DNA from: AP-15 sp963702685
Lineage (GTDB): Bacteria > Pseudomonadota > Alphaproteobacteria > ATCC43930 > CGMCC-115725
Length of the DNA: 64,000 bases
Reading direction: 5' to 3'
NCBI GenBank assembly: GCA_963702685.1
Contig: CAVPDQ010000008.1
Span: 124,001 to 188,000 of the forward strand
Shown: one piece after another, positions 17,890-26,174 of the stretch
Layout of the letters: each line of letters begins with the position of its first letter
Numbering within the stretch: position 1 is the stretch's first letter
Notes under the pieces: generated by a model
Database searches by the model: none
Told to the model about the DNA's origin: nothing
The model's input: the letters and a program-made list of their open reading frames with translations, nothing else
Program-made: the position numbers and the translations under genes

Positions 17890-18264
17890 ATGGCAGGCAA
17901 CGGGCAAAAGGTCATCGATCTCGACAAAGAGCGCATGGACGCGATGGCGAAAAAGGACATCGCCAAGCTCAACGCGCTGATCTCGAACGAGCTTGTCTAC
18001 ACGCATTCGACGGCGCGGCTCGACACCAAGCAGAGCCTGATCGGCAATATGGAGGGGGGCGGCACGGTCTACACCTCGGTGGTGCCGTCGGACGTCAAGG
18101 CGCAGGATTTGGGCGACACCGTGGTGCTGACCGGGTCGTGCAAAATCAGCGTCATGTCGCAGGGCCGGCCGAACAGCTTTGGTGTCCGCTTTACCGACGT
18201 GTGGTCGAATAAGGGCGGCCAATGGCAGATGGTCGCCTGGCAATCGACCCGCACCCCCGACTGA
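17890..18264 (+). CDS. NTF2-like (DUF4440/SnoaL-type) protein
   Basis: A 124-residue cytosolic protein with the NTF2-like cone fold pattern: VIDLDKERMDAMAKKDIAKLNALISNELVYTHSTARLDTKQSLIGNME, then VKAQDLGDTVVLTGSCKI and FTDVWSNKGGQWQMVAWQSTRTPD. The WQMVAWQST ending is characteristic of DUF4440-type members. The true ligand or reaction is unknown. AAGGAGGAAG precedes the ATG by six bases. Confidence 0.8.
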   Translation: MAGNGQKVIDLDKERMDAMAKKDIAKLNALISNELVYTHSTARLDTKQSLIGNMEGGGTVYTSVVPSDVKAQDLGDTVVLTGSCKISVMSQGRPNSFGVRFTDVWSNKGGQWQMVAWQSTRTPD

Positions 18265-18308
18265 CCTCGCGCCGCAGGCCGGCCTCGCCGTTGCGATGCG
18301 CGGCCGGC

Positions 18309-18605
18309 TCAGCGCGGAGCGTAATACGGGCGCGCGTAGGGTCCGGGCCCGGGAAAAGGCGGCGGCGGCGGATAAAAAGGGCGCCCGTAGAAGCCGTAGG
18401 GCGGCGGCGGCCCCGCAAGCGCCGCGAACGGCGCCGTGACGATCGCCGCAGCGGTGCCGATGACCGCGCCCACGACGCAAAACGGCCAAGCCAGCGGAAA
18501 CGGCGGGCAGGGCGGGTAGTATTGCGCTTCGGCAGCCGCCGGCGGCAGGGCGGCGAGACCGGCGGCGAACGCGGCCACAACCGCAGCTCGGCGCATGCTC
18601 ATCAT
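18309..18605 (-). CDS. Small secreted proline/tyrosine-rich protein
   Basis: Starting at MMSMRRAAVVAAFAAGLAALPPAAAEAQ, with a signal peptide cleaved near AEA-Q, the mature part is about 70 residues. It has one hydrophobic segment (WPFCVVGAVIGTAAAIVTAPFAALAG) and a tail of Pro, Tyr, Gly and Phe (PPPYGFYGRPFYPPPPPFPG). Such small Pro/Tyr-rich exported proteins are common in alphaproteobacteria and have no assigned role. The frame is open to 18662, but the signal peptide sets the start. Confidence 0.6.
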   Translation of the reverse strand: MMSMRRAAVVAAFAAGLAALPPAAAEAQYYPPCPPFPLAWPFCVVGAVIGTAAAIVTAPFAALAGPPPPYGFYGRPFYPPPPPFPGPGPYARPYYAPR

Positions 18606-18750
18606 CGGATCTCCCGCGGTAGACCGGCGCCGACAATAGCCGGCGACCGGGACAATGCCCAATCACATCTTCCGACGCTCTCGCTTGCCCTGTTGCGCGC
18701 TTTTTCCGTCGTTGCATGATGGGGGCCGCTTTCCCGCGCGAGAGGGTCCC

Positions 18751-19588
18751 ATGCCCGCCAAGCCCGCACCGATCGTGATCGCCGACAGCATCACCCGCGT
18801 CGCAGACGAAGCAAAGGGTGCGGTTGTCGTCAACGGCTCGCATGGCGGGGCTTATGCCGCCTATGCCGCGGCGAAGCTGCGGGTCGCGGCGGCGATCTTC
18901 AACGATGCCGGGGTCGGGCGCGACAAAGCCGGGATCGCCGGGCTCGACTATCTCGCCCGGCTCGGGGTTCCGGCGGCGGCGGTCGGGCATATGACAGCGC
19001 GGATCGGCGACGGCGCCGATATGATGGCGCGGGGTCTGGTGACCCATGCGAATACGCTGGCGGCGGCACTCGGCTGCGGTGCCGGCATGGCCTGTCGCGA
19101 CGCCGCCGCGGTGCTGGCGCGAGCCGAGGCGGACGGGCGCGAGCCGCCACCCGAGCGCGAGTCGGCGTTTTTGCTGATCCCCGGGCCGCCCGCGGTGTGG
19201 GCGCTCGAACTCGGCCTCTGCGGTCAGCCCCGAGCATGTCGGCGCGATCGTCGTTACCGGGTCGCATGGCGGCCTCTTGGGCGGCCGGCCGGAGACGGCG
19301 CTCAAATACGATGCGCTAGCCGCCCTCTACAACGACGCCGGGATCGGCATCGACGAAGCCGGTGTCACCCGGCTTCCGGCGCTCGACGCGCGCGGCATCG
19401 CCGCCGCCACTGTCGCCGCTTCCAGCGCCCGCATCGGCGACGCGCGCTCGACCTGGGAGGATGGTATCGTCTCGCGCGTCAATGCCTGCGCCGCGGCGCT
19501 CGGCATCGCGCCGGGCATCGCCGCACGCGAGCTTGTCGCCATCGTTTGCCGCGCCGCAGCCGCGGCGGACCGGGAGAAAGCGCCATGA
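18751..19588 (+). CDS. Unnamed protein with two copies of one domain, frameshifted
   Basis: Repaired, it is about 278 residues long. Copy 1 (residues about 20-125): GAVVVNGSHGG, AAIFNDAGVGRDKAGIAGLDYLARLGVPAAAVG, ARIGDGADMMARGLVTHANTLAAALG. Copy 2 (about 165-265): GAIVVTGSHGGLLGG, AALYNDAGIGIDEAGVTRLPALDARGIAAATVA, ARIGDARSTWEDGIVSRVNACAAALG. The shared skeleton is VV-GSHGG...A.(F/Y)NDAG(V/I)G..AG...L....G.AAA.V...ARIGD...G.V...N..AAALG. An extra base near 19211 separates the copies into two frames. The stop overlaps the ATG of the ThDP enzyme by ATGA. GSHGG and NDAG loops could bind phosphate or metal, but I know no function. Confidence 0.65.
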
Positions 19589-21357
19589 GCGAAGCCGGCC
19601 GTTTGAACCAAGCGAGCCGCGCCGGCAACCGCCCGTCGGGCCGCATGAACGGCGGTCGCGCGATGGCCGAGATGCTGCGGCTGGCCGGGGTCGGGCCGAT
19701 GTTCGGCATGGGCGGGTTTCAGCTCTTGCCGTTTTATGACGCGCTGGCCCAGCTCGGGCTGCGGCACTTTCTGATCAACGACGAGCGCTGCGGCGCCTTT
19801 GCCGCCGAAGCTTATGCCCGGGTCACGGGCCGGCCGGGGGTGTGCGACGGCACGCTCGGGCCGGGCGCCACCAACCTCGTCACCGGGCTGATCGAAGCGC
19901 TCAACGCCGGGACCCCGGTCGTCGCCTTTGCCGGCGACACCAACCGCGCCCATTCCTGGAAGAACATGACCCAGGAATGCCGCCAGGTCGAAATCCTGCG
20001 CCCGGCGGTCAAGGAATTGATCCGGGTCGAAGAGACGCGCCGGGTCCCCGAGCTCTTGGCCCGCGCCTTTGCGATCGCGACCTCGGGCCGGCCGGGGCCG
20101 GTCCTCGTCGATGTGCCCGAGGATGTCTGTCACGGCCAACATGATTTCGCGGCCGAGGATTTTGCGATCGACCCGACGACGCTCGCAGCACCCGCGCGGC
20201 GCATCCGCCCGGACCGCGCCGACATCGCCCGCGCCGCCGCCTTGATCGCGCGCGCCAAACGGCCGCTGATCCTCGCCGGCGGCGGCGTCCATCTCTCGCA
20301 AGGGTACGAAGCGCTGCTGGCGCTCGCCGAGGCGCAAGCGATCCCGGTCGCGCACACGATGAGCGGCAAGGGCGGCATCGCGTGCACGCACCCGCTGTCG
20401 GCCGGCCTCTTCGGCCGCTATTCGCGGATTGCGAACGAGCTGATCGAGGCGTCGGACTGCCTTCTCGTCGTCGGCTGCAAGCTCGGCGAGATCGCGACCA
20501 AGCGCTACGCCTTGCCGGCGCGCCGGGTGCCGCTCGTCCATCTGGAAATCGTCGCCGAGGAGATCGGCCGCTCTTTACCAGCCGAGGTGGCGCTGTGGGG
20601 CGATGCGCGCGCCGGGCTCGAAGACCTCGGCGAAGCGCTCGCCGACGATGCGCGGCAGGCGCGCGCCGCGCGCGCCGATTATGTCGCCGAGGTCCCGACA
20701 CGGATGGCGGCATGGCGCGAGGAGGCGGCGGCCCGGCTCGATTCGGCCGAGCGTCCGATCCATATGGCACGGCTCTGCCGCGAGCTGAACCGGGCCATGC
20801 CGGCGGACGGCATTCTCGTCGCCGATGGCGGGTTTGCCGGGCATTGGACCGGGCTTCTCTATGACACGAAAGCCGCCGGGCGGCGTTTTATCCCCGACCG
20901 GGGGCTCGCCTCGATCGGCTATGGGCTGCCGGGCGGCATCGGCGCCGCGCTCGCCGCACCCCAGACCCCGGTCGTCGCGATCGGCGGCGACGGCGGCTTC
21001 AACATGACCTTGGGCGAGCTCGAAACCGCGCGCCGTGCCGGTATCGGGTTGACGATCGTCGTCGTCAACAACGCCGCTTCGGGCTATGTGAAGGCGTTGC
21101 AGCACGCGATGTTCGGAGGCCGCTATCAATCCTCCGACCTGGTCGAGATGGATTACGCGGCAATCGCCCGCGCCATGGGCTGCATCGGCATCCGTGTCGC
21201 GGATCCGGACCAGCTCCCCGCGGCACTCGCCGCCGGCATCGCCGAGCGCACCCGCCCGACCGTGCTCGACGTGATCGTCACCCGCGACCCGGCGCGGATG
21301 CTCCCCGCCGTCGACAACCGCACCGTCGAGATCAAAGCAGGCGACCGCGTCGCGTGA
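19585..21357 (+). CDS. Thiamine diphosphate-dependent enzyme, acetolactate synthase-like
   Basis: A 590-residue member of the acetolactate synthase/benzoylformate decarboxylase superfamily. The N-terminal Pyr domain has FGMGGFQLLPFYDAL and LINDERCGAFAAEAYARVTGRPGVCDGTLGPGATNLVTGL (the Glu in DERC activates ThDP). The central domain has AKRPLILAGGG. The C-terminal PP domain has ASIGYGLPGGIGAALA and GDGGFNMTLGELETARRAGIGLTIVVVNNAASGYVK, the GDG...NN motif binding Mg-ThDP. No valine/isoleucine pathway genes are close, so true IlvB is unlikely. It is translationally coupled to the upstream two-domain protein, which suggests shared function. Confidence 0.85.
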   Translation: MSEAGRLNQASRAGNRPSGRMNGGRAMAEMLRLAGVGPMFGMGGFQLLPFYDALAQLGLRHFLINDERCGAFAAEAYARVTGRPGVCDGTLGPGATNLVTGLIEALNAGTPVVAFAGDTNRAHSWKNMTQECRQVEILRPAVKELIRVEETRRVPELLARAFAIATSGRPGPVLVDVPEDVCHGQHDFAAEDFAIDPTTLAAPARRIRPDRADIARAAALIARAKRPLILAGGGVHLSQGYEALLALAEAQAIPVAHTMSGKGGIACTHPLSAGLFGRYSRIANELIEASDCLLVVGCKLGEIATKRYALPARRVPLVHLEIVAEEIGRSLPAEVALWGDARAGLEDLGEALADDARQARAARADYVAEVPTRMAAWREEAAARLDSAERPIHMARLCRELNRAMPADGILVADGGFAGHWTGLLYDTKAAGRRFIPDRGLASIGYGLPGGIGAALAAPQTPVVAIGGDGGFNMTLGELETARRAGIGLTIVVVNNAASGYVKALQHAMFGGRYQSSDLVEMDYAAIARAMGCIGIRVADPDQLPAALAAGIAERTRPTVLDVIVTRDPARMLPAVDNRTVEIKAGDRVA

Positions 21358-21398
21358 CGTCGGCCAATCTGGCTTGCCGCGGTTTCCGGATCGTCCTA

Positions 21399-21418
21399 TG
21401 TGACCACATGTAGTCACA
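21399..21418. promoter_or_regulatory. Palindromic operator candidate of the Phd/VapC pair
   Basis: TGTGAC-C-ACATGT-A-GTCACA is symmetric at all but one pair of positions over 20 bp and lies 14 bases before the antitoxin ATG (21432). Antitoxins of this type commonly repress their own operon at such palindromes; binding itself is inferred. Confidence 0.55.
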
Positions 21419-21431
21419 ACGGGAGGCTGTT

Positions 21432-21674
21432 ATGAAAATGCTGGGCCTGCGCGAGGCCAAGGCGACATTGTCCGCCGTGGTCGAGGCGGCGGAGCGCGGC
21501 GAAGCGACGACGATCACCAAAAATGGGCAGCCGGCCGCGGTCGTCGTGCCGCTGGCGGACGCACGCCGATTGTATCCGACCGACCGCCCGAGCTTTGCCG
21601 AGCTGCTCCTGAGCATTCCGGAAGACATCGAGATCGAGCGGGATACCACGCCGATGCGCGAGGTCGATCTGTGA
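21432..21674 (+). CDS. Phd/YefM-family antitoxin
   Basis: An 80-residue antitoxin. The N-terminal DNA-binding part MKMLGLREAKATLSAVVEAAERGEATTITKNGQPAAVVVPLADA matches the Phd/YefM fold. The acidic tail SFAELLLSIPEDIEIERD would thread into the PIN toxin. GGGAGG lies eight bases before the ATG. It overlaps the toxin start by 4 bases (GTGA). It should act both as toxin neutraliser and as repressor at the palindrome just upstream. Confidence 0.88.
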   Translation: MKMLGLREAKATLSAVVEAAERGEATTITKNGQPAAVVVPLADARRLYPTDRPSFAELLLSIPEDIEIERDTTPMREVDL

Positions 21675-22108
21675 GAGGCTGGCTGCTCGATACGAATGTC
21701 TTGAGCGCGACCGGCCCCGGCAAGCGGCCTCTTCCGCCGGCAGTGGTAGCCTGGTTCAAGGAGCGGACCGATAGCCTCTATGTTTCGACCGTCACAGCAG
21801 CCGAAGTGGAAGCGGGCATCGCCCGACTGCGTCGAATGGGCTCCGGTGCGCGGGCCGACAATTTGCGCGAATGGTTCGAGCGCATCGTCGAGCTGTACGG
21901 TGACCGTGTCCTTCCTTTCGATCTGGCAGCGGCGGTCGTCGCCGGCGTCCTTGGCGATCTTGCCCTCGCCGCCGGCCGGCATCCCGGATTTGCCGATGTG
22001 GCGATCGCGGCCATCGCGAAATCTCGCGAGCTGGTCGTGGCGACGTTGAACCGGCGGCATTTCGAGCCGCTCGGGGTCGAGATCGTCAACCCGTTTGCGC
22101 CGCAATGA
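21671..22108 (+). CDS. vapC: VapC-type PIN-domain toxin
   Basis: A 145-residue PIN ribonuclease. The acidic residues of the Mg site are in LLDTNVLSA (Asp near 7), TVTAAEVEAGIARLR (Glu near 45) and HPGFADVAIAAIAKSRELVVATLNRRHF (Asp near 107), so the enzyme appears intact. It starts at GTG 21671, overlapping the antitoxin stop. Its own TGA overlaps the next ATG, so the nucleoside hydrolase may be in the same transcript. The likely target is RNA, such as tRNA or rRNA. Confidence 0.9.
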   Translation: MRGWLLDTNVLSATGPGKRPLPPAVVAWFKERTDSLYVSTVTAAEVEAGIARLRRMGSGARADNLREWFERIVELYGDRVLPFDLAAAVVAGVLGDLALAAGRHPGFADVAIAAIAKSRELVVATLNRRHFEPLGVEIVNPFAPQ

Positions 22109-23049
22109 CCGCGCGGCCGGTCATCATCGACACCGATCCCGGCATCGACGATGCCGTGGCACTGCTGCTGGCGCTCGCTTCGCCCGCGGAATTGGAGGTG
22201 CTCGGCATCGTCGCGGTCGCCGGGAATCTCCCGGTAGCGGTGACCGAGCGGAACGCGCGCCGGATCTGCGAATTGGCCGGGCGTCGCGACATTCCGGTCC
22301 ATGCCGGCTGTGCGCGGCCGATGCTGCGGAGCCCGGCTGCGGCCGAGCACATCCATGCAGATACCGGGCTCGGAGGCCTCGACTTGTCCGATCCGGTCAT
22401 GCCGCTGCGGCCGCAGCACGGCGTCGATTTCCTGATCGAGACGCTGCGCCGCGCCCCACAGGGGGGCGTGACCTTGTGCGCGCTGGGGCCCTTGACCGAC
22501 ATCGCGGTAGCCTTGGTCAAGGCGCCGGAAATCGCCGGGCTGGTCCGGGAATTGGTGATTATGGGCGGGGCCGGGTTCGAGCTCGGCAATGTGACGCCAG
22601 CCGCGGAGTTCAACTTCTTTGTCGATCCGCATGCCGCGCGGCTGGTGCTGGAGAGCGGCGTGCCGATCACGATCGTGCCGCTCGACGCGACCCATCGGGT
22701 GCTCAGCACGCCGCCGCGTATCGCGGCGCTGCGCGCGCTGCCCAACCGCTGCGGACCGGCGGTCGCGACATTGCTGAATTCGTTCGAGAAGGCGCGCGTC
22801 GAGCGCTTTGGCGAGCGCGCGATGGCGCTGCACGACCCCTGCGTCATCGCCTACCTGCTGCAGCCGGGGCTGTTCCGCGGCCGCACCGCAAACGTCGCGA
22901 TCGAAACCGAAAGCCCGCTGACCCTGGGCATGAGCGTCGTCGATTGGTGGGGCGTCACCGGCCGCGCGCCCAACGCCAACTTTTTGACCGAGGTCGATGC
23001 CGACGGGGTTTACGGCTTGTTGACCGAGCGTCTCGCCCGGCTTGCCTGA
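22105..23049 (+). CDS. Inosine-uridine-type nucleoside hydrolase
   Basis: A 314-residue enzyme that cleaves the N-glycosidic bond of ribonucleosides to ribose and base. The calcium motif is VIIDTDPGIDDAVALLLAL at residues about 5-23; later LVIMGGAGFELGNVTPAAEFNFFVDPHAARLVLESG and LHDPCVIAYLLQPGLF, with the catalytic-loop DP, match the family. It overlaps vapC by ATGA. Salvage of nucleosides released when a toxin degrades RNA would be a natural link, but the coupling may also be accidental. Confidence 0.88.
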   Translation: MTARPVIIDTDPGIDDAVALLLALASPAELEVLGIVAVAGNLPVAVTERNARRICELAGRRDIPVHAGCARPMLRSPAAAEHIHADTGLGGLDLSDPVMPLRPQHGVDFLIETLRRAPQGGVTLCALGPLTDIAVALVKAPEIAGLVRELVIMGGAGFELGNVTPAAEFNFFVDPHAARLVLESGVPITIVPLDATHRVLSTPPRIAALRALPNRCGPAVATLLNSFEKARVERFGERAMALHDPCVIAYLLQPGLFRGRTANVAIETESPLTLGMSVVDWWGVTGRAPNANFLTEVDADGVYGLLTERLARLA

Positions 23050-23525
23050 ATGCGGCAGCGCCCGGCGAAACACGACGATGTCTGGTTATAATGCGTTACA
23101 TTACAATCCGATGACGGATGATTTCCGGTGTTTGCCGGGAGCCATTGTCAAAATTACCGACACGCGGGTCGTCCTTGGGCATGACCCGCTATCCATCGGA
23201 TTTCGACCATGGAATTTTTGAGCGGGTCGCCCGGCGTTGCCCTGTCGCCAATGAGCCGCGGCCGGGTGTCGGTGTTTTTTACACCCTTCGGAAGCCTCTG
23301 CGCCAAAGGCTCAACCTGCTGAATTTGATGCACTATTAACCATATCTTACATGTTAATTACACAAGCGTCCAGTCGATACTTGTAAAAAATTCCGACGTT
23401 ATTTGAGCGCCGCTCGACGTAATCCGCCGAAGGAGGTCTTGAACCAAGCGAATCCGGCGGTGCTTCAGGGTCTGGCACGAATTTTGCCTTAACCTTAGCG
23501 AATGCCATTTTCCTCGGGGGCGATC
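23050..23525. other. Long intergenic region upstream of the PEP-CTERM gene
   Basis: A small ORF at 23118-23339 has no recognisable family and unlikely composition. Positions about 23330-23400 are AT-rich compared with the window and include TTAACC and TTAATT 18 bases apart. The right end carries the sigma-54 promoter described separately. Confidence 0.5.
23473..23487 (+). promoter_or_regulatory. Sigma-54 promoter of the PEP-CTERM gene
   Basis: TGGCAC-GAATT-TTGC at 23473-23487 is an exact match to the -24/-12 consensus with the required five-base gap. It lies 38 bases before the ATG at 23526. In bacteria with exosortase, many PEP-CTERM genes are driven by sigma-54 and the PrsK/PrsR two-component system, so the site fits the gene. 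Confidence 0.8.
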
Positions 23526-24522
23526 ATGAACTCTCTGTCACGGCATAGCGGTCGTCAGACCGCTGCGGGGCTCGGCGCCCTGGCCGCAATCGCGCTCGGC
23601 TGGGGCATCCAGCCGGCGCAGGCGGGCTATACGATCCAGGACATCGTCGATCCGCTGAACACCACCTTCACCCAGGCGCTCGGCATCAACAACGCCGGCA
23701 CGGTCGTCGGCTACGGCAACGCCACCACGTTCGACGGGTTTCAACTGGTGCCGCCCGCGGGCTTCACCCGCGAGAATTTCCCGGGGGCGACGGGCGGCAC
23801 ACAGGTAATCGGGATCGATGGCGGCCGGCGACACGGTTGGATTTTATGTCAACCCCGACGGGAGCACCCACGGCTTCTTCAAACCCGTTGCCGGCGCGTT
23901 CCAGACTGTCGATCAGTCCGGCTCGGTGTTCAACCAGCTGCTCGGAATAAACCACAGCGGCAATGAGATTGCCGGATATTCGTCCTTCTCGGATGCGACC
24001 GGGGCGACCGGTCAACAAGCGTTTTCGCTCAGCAGCGGCAGCTACACGAACATCAACGCGCTGCTGCCGGCAAATGCCAACAGCCAGGCGACCGGGGTCA
24101 ATGATGCCCATAGTGTCGTCGGGTTTTATATGCCGACGGGGGCCACTTCGACGGGCTTTCTCGACAAGGGCGGCGTGATCACAAACATCGACCCGTTTGG
24201 CTCGACGTTCACCCAGGCGCTCGGGATCAACGACAATGGCGAGATCGTCGGAGTTGAAACCGATGCGATGGGTTTCCAGCACGGCTATGTCGATATCAAC
24301 GGCGTGTTCACGATGTTCGACCCGCCGGATTCGGCGAGCACGACAATCAACGGCGTCAATGCCGCCGGCCAAATCGTCGGCTTTTTTACCGACAATGATA
24401 CGGACAGCGTCGTCGGCTTTATCGCCACGCCGACCGCGACGCCGGAGCCGGCGTCGCTTGCCATCCTCGCCGTCGGGCTCGTCGGCTTCGGCGCGCTGCG
24501 GCGGCGGCGCAAATCCATCTGA
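23526..24522 (+). CDS. HAF-repeat PEP-CTERM protein, frameshifted
   Basis: A secreted protein sorted by exosortase. Signal peptide: MNSLSRHSGRQTAAGLGALAAIALGWGIQPAQA. The body has repeated HAF-type units: QALGINNAGTVVGYG, LLGINHSGNEIAGYS, ATGVNDAHSVVGFYM, QALGINDNGEIVGVE and INGVNAAGQIVGFFTD, each about 45-60 residues apart, as in beta-propeller-like repeats. The end is TPEPASLAILAVGLVGFGALRRRRKSI: PEP motif, membrane helix and basic tail. The frame breaks at about 23820, where IGIDGG should read IGI-AAGDTVGFYVN; one extra G explains it. Repaired length is about 331 residues. No exosortase gene is in the window. Confidence 0.82.
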
Positions 24523-24607
24523 CGCGGCACGGGTCCAGCGCCGGGTTTGACAGGGTTCGCGGCACTCCTAGAATGCCCGGCGCTGAACTCTGATTGGAGA
24601 GAAGTCG

Positions 24608-25216
24608 ATGATCTTCGAGATGCGCACCTACCGCTTGCAGCCGGGATCGGTGCCGGAAGTCGAAAAGCGGTTCGGCGAGGCGCTCGGCGAGCGCACCAAG
24701 GTGTCGCCGCTCGGCGCGCTCTTTCATACCGAAGTCGGCCCGCTCAACCACATCATCCACATCTGGCCCTATGACGATCTGCAGCACCGCACCCGCGTGC
24801 GCTCGCAGCCGATCCCGAACTGGCCGCCGAAGATCCAGGAATTCATCGAAAACATGGAGAGCAAGATCTTTGTCGCGGCGCCGTTCTGCCCGGCCTTCAC
24901 CCCGCGCCAGCACGGCAATCTTTACGAGATCCGCACCTATACGATGAAGCCGGGGGTCGTCGGCCAAGTCGTCGAGCGCTGGGCCGAGCGCATGCCCGGC
25001 CGGGTCAAGCTGTCGCCGCTGGCGGCGGCCGGCCACACCGAGCTCGGGCCGCTGAACCAGTGGATCCACATCTGGGCCTACAAGGACGCCAACGAGCGCG
25101 CCCGCATCCGCGATGAATCGCGCAAGGACGGCAATTGGCCGCCGGCCACCCGCGGCATGTTTGTCAAGCAGGAGAACATGCTGGTCGTCCCGGCCGCGTG
25201 CTCGCCGCTGCATTAG
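24608..25216 (+). CDS. NIPSNAP family protein, two-domain
   Basis: A 202-residue protein built from two dimeric alpha-beta barrel (NIPSNAP) domains. The first is MIFEMRTYRLQPGSVPEVEKRF...TEVGPLNHIIHIWPYDD; the second, LYEIRTYTMKPGVVGQVVERW...TELGPLNQWIHIWAYKD. Both have the E-x-RTY start and the GPLN-(x)3-HIW motif. The biochemical role is not known; members in bacteria often sit near catabolic genes, but none are next to it here. GGAGAG lies nine bases before the ATG. Confidence 0.88.
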   Translation: MIFEMRTYRLQPGSVPEVEKRFGEALGERTKVSPLGALFHTEVGPLNHIIHIWPYDDLQHRTRVRSQPIPNWPPKIQEFIENMESKIFVAAPFCPAFTPRQHGNLYEIRTYTMKPGVVGQVVERWAERMPGRVKLSPLAAAGHTELGPLNQWIHIWAYKDANERARIRDESRKDGNWPPATRGMFVKQENMLVVPAACSPLH

Positions 25217-25221
25217 CGCAA

Positions 25222-25338
25222 GATCCGATCGGGTTGCATCAGCCCGTCAGCCCCCCTCACCCTTCCCTCTCCCCCAATTGGGGCCAATTGGGGGGAGAGG
25301 GTTGCGAAGGGTGAGGGGGGTTCTGCCTAATCGGATCA
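25222..25338. repeat. Long hairpin, bidirectional terminator-like repeat
   Basis: CCCCCCTCACCCTTC (25251-25265) pairs with GAAGGGTGAGGGGGG (25306-25320), with an inner CCAATTGG palindrome repeated in the loop. An outer pair GATCCGAT/ATCGGATC lies at 25222-25229 and 25331-25338. It sits between the converging NIPSNAP gene and the outer-membrane-like gene and may end both transcripts. Confidence 0.6.
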
Positions 25339-25344
25339 TCCCGG

Positions 25345-26112
25345 TCAGAAATGGATCTCGTACTCCGCCTGCCAGCGCCATGTTGCCAGTGGCGCCGCTG
25401 GCCGAACGCCAAACAGAACGCCGGCGTTCCAGTTGAGCGTGCCGAGTCCGATATTGTGGATCGTGCCGAAGAGCTGCGGGCCGATGCGATTGTCTTGCGG
25501 CCAGCCGGAATTGAACCCCTCAAAGCTGCTGGGCTGGCCATAGGCTTGAAAGCCGGGCTCGATTGGAGTTCCGAGCGCGATGCGGGTTTCCCAAGAGTAG
25601 AGAAACCCGGGTCTTCCCGAGGCGGACCCCGTGCCCACGTCATGCGTCAAGAAGAGGTTCACCGTATTGATCGTATGAAAGAATTCTTTGCGGAAAATCG
25701 GTCCGAACGTCACCTCGTTCGGCGTGCCGCCAAGGGTGGATTTGCCGAACTCGAAAAAAAACCCGCTATCCACCCAATGTTCACCACGCTCGCCCAGCGC
25801 CAAAACGTTTTCCCAGGTGACTTGGGTGAAGCGCATCGGCGCGCCCGGGCCGGCCTCGCGTTCCGATTCCAATTCGAGCTCGGTGCGCCAGAAATGGTTG
25901 ACGCCGTATTCGAACTCGAGGACGGAGCTCAACTCGCCATTGTGATCGGCGACCGGGTCCTGGCCGATGTCGCCAATGGGTTCAATCGAGAGCTCTCCCT
26001 CCTCGGCGTCCGGCATTTGCACCTTGAAATCCGCCCTGGCAGCCGCCCCGGCCAGGGCAATGGCGGCCGAGACCAAAATGGCGGCACAGGCGCTAACGCG
26101 ACGCATTCGCAT
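25345..26112 (-). CDS. Outer-membrane-like protein linked to the Ftr1 iron cluster
   Basis: A 255-residue exported protein. Signal peptide MRMRRVSACAAILVSAAIALAGAAARA, then a mature part rich in amphipathic strands (LSSVLEFEYGVNHFWRTELELESE, EHWVDSGFFFEFGK, LGTLNWNAGVLFGVR) ending in WRWQAEYEIHF, where the last residue is Phe, the signal for barrel insertion. It is the third gene of a minus-strand set with ftr1 and a cupredoxin, 62 bases after ftr1. It could be an outer-membrane channel or sensor of metal. I do not know a named family. Confidence 0.65.
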   Translation of the reverse strand: MRMRRVSACAAILVSAAIALAGAAARADFKVQMPDAEEGELSIEPIGDIGQDPVADHNGELSSVLEFEYGVNHFWRTELELESEREAGPGAPMRFTQVTWENVLALGERGEHWVDSGFFFEFGKSTLGGTPNEVTFGPIFRKEFFHTINTVNLFLTHDVGTGSASGRPGFLYSWETRIALGTPIEPGFQAYGQPSSFEGFNSGWPQDNRIGPQLFGTIHNIGLGTLNWNAGVLFGVRPAAPLATWRWQAEYEIHF

Positions 26113-26174
26113 CTCCTAATTTTGCCCCGGGATCAGGCGGGATCAGGTGTGGGACGAGCTGCGCGGCGGTCGGC

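Noticed and set aside
18655..21357. A 900-residue fusion of the two-domain protein and the ThDP enzyme
   Set aside because: The second domain copy is read in another frame and ends with a stop overlapping the ThDP start, so these are two genes.
23118..23339. A 73-residue gene in the spacer before the PEP-CTERM gene
   Set aside because: No ribosome site, no family resemblance and atypical composition.
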